In this document: one piece after another, positions 14,891 through 22,737 of the stretch | Layout of the letters: each line of letters starts with the position of its first letter | Numbering within the stretch: the stretch's first letter is position 1 | Assembly (NCBI GenBank): GCA_033809355.1 | Contig: JAPXLV010000031.1 | Coordinates: 1 to 31,576, forward strand | DNA length: 31,576 nt | DNA from: T3Sed10-213 sp012519365 | GTDB taxonomy: Bacteria; Planctomycetota; Phycisphaerae; Sedimentisphaerales; Anaerohalosphaeraceae | Direction: 5' to 3' | The notes under the pieces: model-generated | The model's input: only the letters and a program-made list of their open reading frames with translations | Database searches by the model: none | Told to the model about the DNA's origin: nothing | Position numbers and translations under genes: made by a program

Positions 14891-16816
14891 GTGTCCCGAC
14901 TAGGCCGTGCGATGTCCGAGACGTCAGATACCCAGTTGAATGCTAAAGAACATCCTGATTTGTATCGCAAGGCACTGCGCGGCGGTCTTTGGCTGATGGC
15001 CGAGCGGGTAACAGCCCAGGTGCTCTCCTTTGTGCGGCTTTTGGTGCTGGCCAGACTCCTGCCGCCGCGAGAGTTCGGCGTTCTGGGCATCGCGATGCTG
15101 CTGCTCCAGATTCTTGAGACCTTTACCCAGACCGGCTTTAATGCCGCCCTTGTACAGCGCAAAGAAGAGGATGTGGGACCTTTTTTGAATACCGCCTGGA
15201 CGGTGAACGTCCTTCGGGGGGTGGTTTTGTTTTTGATTTTTGTCGGGGCGGCACCATTGGCCATTCAATTTTTTGATGGAGACGGCTCCTTTCGCCCGAC
15301 AGATTTCCATAAGCCGGCCGAATTGGCCGCATACCTGGTTCGACAGGATGATCCGCTTGCCGCCCATGTGAGGGAACTGCTGACAGACCAACAGCGTCAG
15401 CAAATCGCCGCGATGGCCGAGGGGGCGGTCCCCGTCGGGCAGGCACAGCAGCAGTTATCCGACCTCTTCAATCGTCTGGCTGAAACCGCATCACTCTACC
15501 AGCCGGAGGCCTTCGAGCAGGTCTCGCTGTCGCCATATGCCCGCCAGTGTGTCGCGTCGATGACGGCTCAAACTCAGCGTCGCACGTACCGGCTGCTGTT
15601 GGAGCAGGCCTGGCCGGGGTGGATTTCCCGGTCCATACTCGATCGGCCGCAGTTGCTGTGGATTATTCGCGTGGTGGGCATTGTGCTGCTGTTTCGGGCG
15701 TTCAGCAATCCGGCCAAAGTGTACTTTACCAAGGCGCTGCGTTTTGATAAGCTGTTTGTGCTGCGGACCTCTGCCACGCTGGTTAATGTGACGGTCACGG
15801 TCGTGCTGGCCTTTGTGGTTCGCAATGTGTGGGCGTTGGTGTGGGGGATTGTTTTATCGGAGATGACCTCGCTGGTGCTGTCATATGTGCTGCAGCCGTG
15901 GCGGCCGCGGTTTGAATGGGACCGATCGCGTCTGGGGCAGATGTGGCGATTCGGACGATGGATCACGGGGCTTTCGATGCTGGATTTTTTATTGAACACC
16001 GGCGACAGTGTGATTGTCGGACGGCTGCTGGGGGCCTCCTCGCTGGGGCTGTATCAGACGGCTCTGCGGCTGTCTGAGCTGCCGATTCGGGAGTTCACCT
16101 CGGTCATTGCGTCGGTGACGTTTCCGGCCTTTTGCCGGATTCAGACCGACATTGCCCGTCTGCGTGAGGCGTTTTTGAAGAGCATCGATCTGACCAGTGT
16201 CGTCGTGATGCCGGCGGTCGGCGGTATTCTGATATTCGCAGACGATATTGTGGGGTTGTTTATGCAGGACAGCTGGCAGCCGATGATCAGCACGCTGCGA
16301 ATCCTGGCGATTTTCAGTTTATACCGAACACTGCCGGTGGGGGCACTGTTTCAGGCCCTGGGCAAGCCGCATTATTTGACGCTGGTGCTGGCCACGCGTG
16401 TGTTGTTCATCGGGCTGTTGTTCTATCCGTTGATCCAGCGATATGGTCTGGATGGTATGGCCTGGACAATGGGGTTGAGCAGTTTGATTGTGATCGTGCT
16501 GGGATATTGGCTAATGGCACGGGTGCTTCACTGCAGCGTACGGGTCATTCTATCGCGTCAGGCGGCCCAGGCGGCCGGTGTCGCGGCGATGATGGCGGTG
16601 ATTGGCGTCATCAAATGGCAATTCTGGGCGCAGATGGCCTATCTGCGGTTCTTTGTGCTGGCTGCATCAGGGTGTGCGATTTACCTGGCGGTGTGCCTGG
16701 TATTAACGCCGGTCTTTAAGACGCAATGGCTGGCTTTTGTGATGGAGCAATGGCGTCAATTGAAACACCTGACCGCTCTCAGAGCGTCGTCCTTCAATTC
16801 TTCGGAGGGACAATGA
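14891..16816 (+). CDS. Wzx/MOP-type polysaccharide flippase with a soluble insert
   Basis: This 641-residue polytopic inner-membrane protein resembles the WzxC-like branch of polysaccharide exporters, which flip lipid-linked glycans across the membrane. The N-terminus (ALRGGLWLMAERVTAQVLSFVRLLVLARLLPPREFG) and later stretches such as LLNTGDSVIVGRLLGASSLGLYQTALRLSELPI are typical. Family members usually have about 480-500 residues. The excess is a hydrophilic block at about 130-252 between an early hydrophobic hairpin and the next helix. The GTG at 14891 is the longest start; an ATG at 14912 is possible, and neither has a strong Shine-Dalgarno. It is preceded by a strong promoter, and its stop overlaps the next start as ATGA (16813-16816). 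Confidence 0.82.
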   Translation: MSRLGRAMSETSDTQLNAKEHPDLYRKALRGGLWLMAERVTAQVLSFVRLLVLARLLPPREFGVLGIAMLLLQILETFTQTGFNAALVQRKEEDVGPFLNTAWTVNVLRGVVLFLIFVGAAPLAIQFFDGDGSFRPTDFHKPAELAAYLVRQDDPLAAHVRELLTDQQRQQIAAMAEGAVPVGQAQQQLSDLFNRLAETASLYQPEAFEQVSLSPYARQCVASMTAQTQRRTYRLLLEQAWPGWISRSILDRPQLLWIIRVVGIVLLFRAFSNPAKVYFTKALRFDKLFVLRTSATLVNVTVTVVLAFVVRNVWALVWGIVLSEMTSLVLSYVLQPWRPRFEWDRSRLGQMWRFGRWITGLSMLDFLLNTGDSVIVGRLLGASSLGLYQTALRLSELPIREFTSVIASVTFPAFCRIQTDIARLREAFLKSIDLTSVVVMPAVGGILIFADDIVGLFMQDSWQPMISTLRILAIFSLYRTLPVGALFQALGKPHYLTLVLATRVLFIGLLFYPLIQRYGLDGMAWTMGLSSLIVIVLGYWLMARVLHCSVRVILSRQAAQAAGVAAMMAVIGVIKWQFWAQMAYLRFFVLAASGCAIYLAVCLVLTPVFKTQWLAFVMEQWRQLKHLTALRASSFNSSEGQ

Positions 16817-18663
16817 GTCTTATCGGCGGCTATTATAGTTTTGAACGAAATAAACGCGATACACAGGAGATTTATGAGTGTGTAAAGGCGTATCGCTGTT
16901 TGTCTAACGAGCGGCGTGATGACGATGAGGTGGTCGTGTATGAGCATCCGTGCGGACATCTCTTCGCGAAACGCAAGAAAGGCATTCGCTCACTGGTGTC
17001 AGCCTGTCGCGATAAACAACAGAATCTGTTTATTTCGCTGGGGTTTCTGACGCAGCACGATTGGCAAGACTGGGATTTTGAGCAGGGGGCATTGAAACCT
17101 CAAGAGCACTACAGGGAAGATTACGCCGACCGCTTAACCCGGGCAGAGGGCCAGTTTATCGCCGTGTATGTAAACGACCGGTCGCAAGCACTGCACATTG
17201 TCAATGACCGGTTCGGTGCACGTCCGTTATATTATTCGGTCACGGATGACGGGTTTTATTTTTGCTCCAACCTCTTTTTTTTGACGCGACTATGCGGTCG
17301 GCCGATCGAGCTTGATCCGATAGGGTTGCTTCAGATGTATTTATTCGGCAATACCGAAGGCCCTCATACCCACCTGCGAAACATGGAACGATTAAGTCCG
17401 GCAACCCACCTGACTATCCGCGATGGGGCGATTCAAAAGCAGGTCTATTGGAGGATGAAATTTGAGCCTGACTTTGGGTTGGATCCCAAGGCTCATGCGG
17501 AGGTGACGTTTTTTCAGCTTCAAAAAAGCGTCCGGTTTTGTGCCCGATTATCTCCCAGGACGCTGCTGCCGCTCAGCGGCGGACTGGACAGCCGCATTAT
17601 CGCGGCCTGTCTGCCCAGCGATTCAGCGATTCCCGCGGCGACGATGGTAATGCAGAAACCTTATTTCGATGCACAATATGCCGTTGCTTCCGAGGTAGCC
17701 AGGGCCTTGGGACTGCGGCACAGCGCCTATTCGATAGCCCCGATTATTTCGCAAAAAGCCGAAGACTTGATTCGATTATGCGGTGGGATATCCCCCCTGC
17801 AGCATTCGGCAAAATCGGCTCAGGGGCCGTTTGACCAATATGACCTTTTTTTGGACGGCGGACCTGGCGGCGATATGAAAGGCTCTTCTGTTCTGAATAT
17901 GTATTATGCGCTGCCCGAAAAGCGGGAAGAGATACTGTCTAAATTCATCACGCCACGGTATTTTATCGACACACTAAGGGCGTTGTTCGATGCCGCTTTT
18001 CTTGGTCGGTTTCTGGATGATTTTCTCAGAACACCCCAGCAGTTGATAGACCAATTGCCGGGCCAAACCGCCGCCGAAATAATTACGCTGAAAAAAATGG
18101 TCTATCGCCAGCCGGCGTTTACATGTGCCCAGCCTCCTCATTCCCATCCCTACGGCACGTCGGTGTACCCATTGCTGGGCTACGGGTATGTGGACTGTTT
18201 ACTCAAGTTACCGCCGTTATGGCTGTTCAATAAGCAATTTTCCAAGTTTATGATTTATCAGTGTGCGCCAAGGTTGCGGGCGATTCCGTATGCCAACACT
18301 GGCAAGCTGCTGAGCGGGCGAATCGGCAAAGCAAGGACGCCAATGATCGATTACAAACTCTGGGCCCTTAAGCGCCGTCTGGGGGTTGTCTGTCGAAAGT
18401 TGATTCCCAAGCGGACCGGGTCGGCCGAGTCCATGGGCGATATTTTTCTGGTGCAATCCGATAAAGCCCTGCTTGCCGAACTTCGGCATATGCTGACGGA
18501 AAGTCCCGGGATGAGAGATTATTTTAATGTGGATTTTTGTGTCGATTATATCAATCGTTTTGAGGCGGGCGGCGATGTTCCCAAAATCGCATTCAGTCCG
18601 GATCATCCCGTCGGGTTCCTGGCGGCCATCCTCTACACCTGTCGTTGTACCGGTATGATTTGA
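16813..18663 (+). CDS. asparagine-synthase-like amidotransferase lacking the glutaminase cysteine
   Basis: This 616-residue protein has an N-terminal class II glutamine-amidotransferase-like domain (to about 215) and a C-terminal ATP-pyrophosphatase domain. The PP-loop is SGGLDSR (255-261), in LLPLSGGLDSRIIAACLP. The stretch FGARPLYYS (134-142) matches the GATase domain. Active glutaminases of this class need Cys at position 2; here the start reads M-S-L-I-G-G-Y-Y, so Cys2 is Ser. It may use free ammonia or another amine, or act as an adenylating ligase, as relatives in exopolysaccharide loci are thought to. The start at 16813 is supported by GGAGGG and the ATGA overlap with the flippase gene; the frame extends further upstream. 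Amidation of a uronic acid in the glycan is a guess from context. Confidence 0.8.
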   Translation: MSLIGGYYSFERNKRDTQEIYECVKAYRCLSNERRDDDEVVVYEHPCGHLFAKRKKGIRSLVSACRDKQQNLFISLGFLTQHDWQDWDFEQGALKPQEHYREDYADRLTRAEGQFIAVYVNDRSQALHIVNDRFGARPLYYSVTDDGFYFCSNLFFLTRLCGRPIELDPIGLLQMYLFGNTEGPHTHLRNMERLSPATHLTIRDGAIQKQVYWRMKFEPDFGLDPKAHAEVTFFQLQKSVRFCARLSPRTLLPLSGGLDSRIIAACLPSDSAIPAATMVMQKPYFDAQYAVASEVARALGLRHSAYSIAPIISQKAEDLIRLCGGISPLQHSAKSAQGPFDQYDLFLDGGPGGDMKGSSVLNMYYALPEKREEILSKFITPRYFIDTLRALFDAAFLGRFLDDFLRTPQQLIDQLPGQTAAEIITLKKMVYRQPAFTCAQPPHSHPYGTSVYPLLGYGYVDCLLKLPPLWLFNKQFSKFMIYQCAPRLRAIPYANTGKLLSGRIGKARTPMIDYKLWALKRRLGVVCRKLIPKRTGSAESMGDIFLVQSDKALLAELRHMLTESPGMRDYFNVDFCVDYINRFEAGGDVPKIAFSPDHPVGFLAAILYTCRCTGMI

Positions 18664-18693
18664 TACCGATTGTATTGCCCAAAGGAAAACGAA

Positions 18694-19905
18694 ATGTTTT
18701 TGCATTTGATAGAAGATGAAAAGTTTATAGCCGAAATGATCCGCCTTTTCGAGCAGTGCGACCCCGGCAACCATCAATTTGTGATCATTAAACAAGAGCC
18801 CCAAAGCGAGCTGTGCCACCTTAAGGGCATTGATAATGTGCGTCTGATTCCATGGCACAGTCAACCGTACGAGGAACTCAAAGCCAAACTTTCCGATTAC
18901 ACGGCCATTTTTATTCACGGGTTGTTCAATCGCATTTATATCGAATGGGTGGAAAAGGCGCCGCCCGAGGCGGTGTTTGTGTGGGTGTTTTGGGGGGGCG
19001 AATTACTGCTGTTTGATCGCTATCGTTCGGGGCTGCTGCTGCCGGAAACAAGGGTGTTGCGTTTTAAGAATACAATGCTGCCGTGGCTGGCGGTGATTTG
19101 GCGAAAATACAGCGAAATGGTTCGGCGGGGGCAATTTTCCAGCGCCGTTCAGTCTCTTCGCGGCGCCTCCGAGCGAACGCCTCAATCCCAAACTCTAAAA
19201 GTCAGCGTGAAATTAAAAAACGCCATCCGGCGAATGAATTACATTATCCCCATTATTGAAGATGATTTTTTTATGCTTCAACATATGTTTTCCCCGTCGG
19301 CAAAGATGCTGACGTGGAATTACAGTGTCGGCATTTCGCTGGATCGCTTTGAACAGGCAAAAAGTAAAAAAGAGCATTGGCTTGTCGGCAATTCCGCTCA
19401 TTATACCAATAATCATCTTGAAATTTTCCGGCAATTACGAAAAATCAAGACATTTAATGGAAAGATTATCGTTCCGCTCAGTTACGGCGACCCCCGATAT
19501 CGGGATGTCATCCTGCGAACAGGCCGAAAGTTCTGGAAAGAACAATTTACCCCTCTTTTGGAGTTTATGCCGCGCGAGCAGTACTGCGAGCTGATCAATA
19601 CATGCTCGTGTGCCTTTTTTAATACGCGACGTCAACAGGCGATGGGGAATATCGTTTTGCTGTTGAGTTTGGGAGTCAAGGTCTTTTTAAGAGAAGAAAA
19701 CCCTGTTTATCAGTTTTTACGCCGAAAAGGAGTAGCGGTCTTTTCGATTCAAAAACACATTTCCCCCCGGTCTGCCGAGATGATGTCTCCCTTGCCTGAA
19801 CAGATAGTCCAATCCAACCGCGAGATACTGAGACATTTATATGGAGAGTCTGCCCAACGCACAAGAACAATGGCCCTGCTAAGCGAATTAAAGGGACAAA
19901 AATAA
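18694..19905 (+). CDS. WecF/RffT-like TDP-Fuc4NAc transferase (glycosyltransferase family 56)
   Basis: This 403-residue glycosyltransferase resembles E. coli WecF, which adds Fuc4NAc from TDP-Fuc4NAc to a lipid-linked disaccharide. Shared elements include the start HLIEDEKF...NHQFVI, the sugar-nucleotide region VGNSAHYTNNHLEIFRQL followed by KIIVPLSYGDPRY, and TRRQQAMGNIVLLLSLGVKV with REENPVYQFL near the end. It is somewhat longer than WecF (359 residues). The ATG at 18694 has AAAGGA seven bases upstream; the in-frame TTG at 18670 does not. It sits 30 bases after the asparagine-synthase-like gene and is the last gene of that run. The sugar donor is inferred from family membership and from an aminotransferase plus acyltransferase located nearby. 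Confidence 0.72.
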   Translation: MFLHLIEDEKFIAEMIRLFEQCDPGNHQFVIIKQEPQSELCHLKGIDNVRLIPWHSQPYEELKAKLSDYTAIFIHGLFNRIYIEWVEKAPPEAVFVWVFWGGELLLFDRYRSGLLLPETRVLRFKNTMLPWLAVIWRKYSEMVRRGQFSSAVQSLRGASERTPQSQTLKVSVKLKNAIRRMNYIIPIIEDDFFMLQHMFSPSAKMLTWNYSVGISLDRFEQAKSKKEHWLVGNSAHYTNNHLEIFRQLRKIKTFNGKIIVPLSYGDPRYRDVILRTGRKFWKEQFTPLLEFMPREQYCELINTCSCAFFNTRRQQAMGNIVLLLSLGVKVFLREENPVYQFLRRKGVAVFSIQKHISPRSAEMMSPLPEQIVQSNREILRHLYGESAQRTRTMALLSELKGQK

Positions 19906-19996
19906 TCCGAAAAAACAGCAGGCAAGCCCTTTTCAGAATTGCGATAACGGGTTGAAATAAAAAGAGTTACAAGTTTTACTGCCAGTGGAATATAAT

Positions 19997-20027
19997 AAAA
20001 AAGCCCTGGAAAATATCCAGGGCTTTT
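19997..20027. terminator. bidirectional rho-independent terminator
   Basis: AAAAGCCCTGG (19999-20009) pairs perfectly with CCAGGGCTTTT (20017-20027) around a 7-nt loop. The A-run and T-run flank a 7-bp GC-rich core, so it can act on both strands. It serves the WecF-like gene ending at 19905 (+) and the prepilin-like gene ending at 20051 (-). Confidence 0.9.
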
Positions 20028-20050
20028 GAACTTACCTTCTCAGACTCTTA

Positions 20051-21049
20051 TTAGTTGGTATGCGGGAAGATGTTCATGTTTTCCTTATCATTAACCAACA
20101 TTGAATCTTCCATGCCTCTCGGATAAGCGTCCGGGGGAGTACTTCCCAGTTGACCTTGTCGCCAATCATTCTCTTCATTGGTGAGATTTGCTACTCTCCA
20201 GCGGGTATAGATGTTGTCATTTCTGACACCCACATCGGAGCGTCCTTCGTAGGCGGTATGTCCGTCTGCGTAGAGGACGTTCTGACCTTCGCGGTCGTGC
20301 GGCTGAGAGTTGGCGGCAAAGATTTGATACCGCGAGGCATTATCCTGCCAATACAACGGCGAAGAGCGGTCCAGATAATTCTGCGCGGTAATGTCCGTAG
20401 TAGAGGAATTAAAGTTTAGGCGGGTATCAAAGAACGGATTCTTGTCGGCCATCACGGCAAAGGCTGCCGAGCGATTGCCATCGGCTGCATACCGGCCGCG
20501 TTTACCCGTAGTATTTCCGGTTTGCCCAGTATCATTGCCCTTATACGGCATATGGTAGGAATAACTGACGCAGTTGAACGGCCCCATACTGGTATTGTAA
20601 CCGGTGTGACCAAAATCCCACAACTGGACAAGATCGCGGTTGTCCGGATTCTTGCCGTCAAACTCATTTTCGCCGCCGGACGGGCAGACAAACGACTTGG
20701 GGCTCACGTCCGCTTCACGCACCAACAAATACAAACTGGTCCCGACGGAAATTAGGGGGTTAACACCCGAATCGTTCCAGGGAAGTGTCGCGGCATACCA
20801 CGCGTTGTTAGCCATTTGTGACGTCCATGTGGGGTTGGTTTTACCCCCCTGAACCGTGTAGCGTCCATCGTAGTCGTGTGCATACACGGTTTGGGCAGTG
20901 CCGAGGCCCTTCAGATTGGTGCCGCAGACGACACGCTGAGCAATCTTCTTGACCTTGCTCAACGCCGGCATCAGAATGGCCATCAGCATGGCGATGATTG
21001 CGATCACCACCAACAGCTCAATTAGTGTGAAACCTCTTTTCTTTCTCAT
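20051..21049 (-). CDS. prepilin-like protein (H-X9-DG type, planctomycete style)
   Basis: This 332-residue protein starts with a class III signal: MRKKRG-FTLIELLVVIAIIAMLMAILMPAL. Prepilin peptidase should cut after G6 and methylate F7, and Glu at mature position 5 is present (E11). A long soluble domain follows, with VVCGTNLKGLGTAQTVYAHDYDGRY and, near the end, PHDREGQNVLYADGHTAY. That matches the H-X9-DG motif of the large planctomycete/Lentisphaerae pseudopilin group with one extra residue (H-X10-DG). Such proteins are thought to act in type II secretion-like systems; the role is not established. The ATG at 21049 has AAAGGAG seven to eight bases upstream; the frame extends to 21082. It is transcribed against the flanking glycan genes and has a long structured leader. 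Confidence 0.9.
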   Translation of the reverse strand: MRKKRGFTLIELLVVIAIIAMLMAILMPALSKVKKIAQRVVCGTNLKGLGTAQTVYAHDYDGRYTVQGGKTNPTWTSQMANNAWYAATLPWNDSGVNPLISVGTSLYLLVREADVSPKSFVCPSGGENEFDGKNPDNRDLVQLWDFGHTGYNTSMGPFNCVSYSYHMPYKGNDTGQTGNTTGKRGRYAADGNRSAAFAVMADKNPFFDTRLNFNSSTTDITAQNYLDRSSPLYWQDNASRYQIFAANSQPHDREGQNVLYADGHTAYEGRSDVGVRNDNIYTRWRVANLTNEENDWRQGQLGSTPPDAYPRGMEDSMLVNDKENMNIFPHTN

Positions 21050-21245
21050 AAAACATCTCCTTTCCTGCATTGACTCGGTCAAAAGGTGTCTTCGGTCTAT
21101 TTTAGCTATTATTGCCGGTCGGCTCCAACGCAGAGCCTATGGGTTTTGATGACCGAGTTCCTGCACGAAACATGCTCGGCCGAAGACATTTCACGCGTAA
21201 CTTACTACCTAAAGTTCAGGGTGCTGCGCTCATCCAGCACCAACA
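21050..21245 (-). other. structured 5' leader of the prepilin-like gene (candidate cis-regulatory RNA)
   Basis: Read on the minus strand, a 7-bp hairpin (21241-21235 with 21226-21220) is followed by AACTT/AAGTT. A 9-bp stem TGTCTTCGG/CCGAAGACA (21188-21180 with 21095-21087) then encloses two inner stems: GCATG/CGTGC (21175-21171 with 21167-21163) and CGGTC/GACCG (21155-21151 with 21120-21116). The latter stacks directly on GGCTC/GAGCC (21137-21133 with 21125-21121). ACTCGGTC (21158-21151) can alternatively pair with GACCGAGT (21080-21073) outside the 9-bp stem. TGCAGGAA occurs twice, once beside the Shine-Dalgarno. I do not recognise a known riboswitch class. Confidence 0.5.
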
Positions 21246-21419
21246 GCGTGGAAAGGAGGAAGGAAAACAAAGGCAGGTTCACGACATTGAAGAATTAAAA
21301 TGTAAAATATGATGGCTTTTCGAATCTATTAACTTTTCGTGATACCGACCTATTGTCCGACCTTACCTATTTCCACCTTTTACCGTACCACAGTCCGATA
21401 TTGAAGTCAAGAGGAAAAA
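21246..21419. other. AT-rich intergenic stretch upstream of the second glycan gene run
   Basis: This stretch separates the structured leader of the prepilin-like gene from the plus-strand genes. A weak promoter-like pair for the plus strand, TTGAAG (21287-21292) and TATGAT (21308-21313), has only 15 bp spacing. The rest, including a pyrimidine-rich part near 21355-21390, shows no gene or clear hairpin. Promoters in both directions should lie here, but I cannot place them with confidence. Confidence 0.35.
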
Positions 21420-21545
21420 ATGAATTTTGTAAAAAAATTATATCTTCGGTACCGTCTTAAAACAGTTGCGTTGAGAGGGGTCTGTGATTATTATCTTTTG
21501 TGGATACGCGAGATGCCGTTGCTGGAGTGGTTTTTGTGCCCTTAA
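21420..21545 (+). CDS. possible 41-residue small protein
   Basis: An ATG at 21420 with AGAGGA about five bases upstream opens a 41-codon frame starting MNFVKKLYLRYRLK and ending in LLEWFLCP, stopping at TAA 21543-21545. It is basic and amphipathic at the start and hydrophobic/aromatic at the end. It lies 32 bases before the aminotransferase gene, so it would be the first gene of that run. The start resembles the first residues of some sugar acyltransferases, so a remnant is possible. I do not recognise a family. Confidence 0.4.
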   Translation: MNFVKKLYLRYRLKTVALRGVCDYYLLWIREMPLLEWFLCP

Positions 21546-21577
21546 AACCTCACTAAACTTTTTTTGGGAAAAGCCTT

Positions 21578-22684
21578 ATGATATCTGTTTTTGGGTCGCT
21601 GGTCGGGAAAGAAGAAATCGAGGAGATTTCTTCCAGTATTGAAAATCAATGGATGGGCCTTGGGCCGAAGGTCAGTCGATTTGAATCGGAGTTCTCAAGT
21701 CGATTGGGTTTGTCGGGATTGGTGATGGTGGACTGCGGGACCAACGCCCTGTATTTGGCGATAAAAATGCTGGGCATTCCGCCCGGGCGGGAGCTTATTA
21801 TGCCGGCCTTTACGTGGATTGGCTGCGCTCAGGCGGTGATGTTAAATGGGCTTGTCCCTGTTTTCTGCGATGTGGACCTGGACAGCCAGAATGTCACTGC
21901 GCAGACTATTTCTCGATACATCTCATCTAAAACCGCGGCTATCATGGTCGTTCATTACGCCGGCAAGCCGGTGGCGATGGAAGAGGTGATGGCCCTGGGG
22001 TTTCCGGTGATTGAAGACGCCGCCCATGCGGTGGATTCCAAGCGGAACGGTCGGTATTGTGGAAATCTCGGAACGATAGGGATTTATAGTTTCGATGCGG
22101 TGAAAAATCTGGCCACCCCGGAAGGCGGAGGCATCACGTCGCAAAATCCGGAGTATTTGGAATTGGCCCGCGAGTTGCGGTATTGTGGTATTGCCAAGTC
22201 CGGTTTTGAGGCCAAAGATACCAGCAAAAAGCGATGGTGGCAGTATCAGGTGCGGGATATATGCCCCAAAATGCTCCCGAATGATATTGTCGCCTCGGTG
22301 GGATTGGCGCAATTGCGGCGGCTTGACAGCAACCAGCGTTATCGGGAAAAAATTTGGCGGTTTTATCAGCAGGAATTCGCCTCGGTCGGTTGGCTTCGCA
22401 GGCCGGTGGATGCGGCCGAAAATGAACAACACTCCTACTTTACGTACACGATTCGTGTGCTGAATCAGCGACGGGATGACCTGGCGAGATATCTTTTGGA
22501 ACGCGGCATCTATACGACGCTGCGGTATGAGCCGCTTCATCTGATACCGATTTATAAATCGCACTCCAAACTGCCGATTTCCGAGCAATTGAATGAAGAG
22601 GCGTTGAGTATTCCTCTTCACCCGCGTTTGACGGAAAATGAGGTGCAGTATATCGTGGATTCCATCAAATCTTTTCCAGGCTGA
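21578..22684 (+). CDS. DegT/DnrJ/EryC1/StrS-family sugar aminotransferase (WecE/FdtB-like)
   Basis: This 368-residue PLP enzyme of the nucleotide-sugar aminotransferase family transfers an amino group to a 4-keto or 3-keto sugar nucleotide. Visible marks are DCGTNALYLAIKMLGI (52-67), the PLP-ring region MPAFTW (75-80), VIEDAAHAV (144-152) and the Schiff-base lysine K176 in SFDAVKNLATPEGGG. The usual residue before the lysine motif (SFHxxK) is changed to SFDAVK. It is followed by a beta-helix acyltransferase after 53 bp, the expected pair for making an N-acylated amino-deoxy sugar such as TDP-Fuc4NAc or TDP-Fuc3NAc. A WecF-like transferase at 18694 fits the former. GGGA eight to nine bases upstream is a modest Shine-Dalgarno. 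Confidence 0.88.
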   Translation: MISVFGSLVGKEEIEEISSSIENQWMGLGPKVSRFESEFSSRLGLSGLVMVDCGTNALYLAIKMLGIPPGRELIMPAFTWIGCAQAVMLNGLVPVFCDVDLDSQNVTAQTISRYISSKTAAIMVVHYAGKPVAMEEVMALGFPVIEDAAHAVDSKRNGRYCGNLGTIGIYSFDAVKNLATPEGGGITSQNPEYLELARELRYCGIAKSGFEAKDTSKKRWWQYQVRDICPKMLPNDIVASVGLAQLRRLDSNQRYREKIWRFYQQEFASVGWLRRPVDAAENEQHSYFTYTIRVLNQRRDDLARYLLERGIYTTLRYEPLHLIPIYKSHSKLPISEQLNEEALSIPLHPRLTENEVQYIVDSIKSFPG

Positions 22685-22737
22685 ACATGTGTCTGAGGGG
22701 TTTGAACTTGTTGAATGTTAACCAAGTGAGGTGAATT

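Noticed and set aside
21050..21245. Known riboswitch classes (c-di-GMP-I, cobalamin, SAM, TPP, glycine, T-box) for the prepilin leader
   Set aside because: None of their conserved core sequences that I can recall is present; kept only as an unassigned structured leader.
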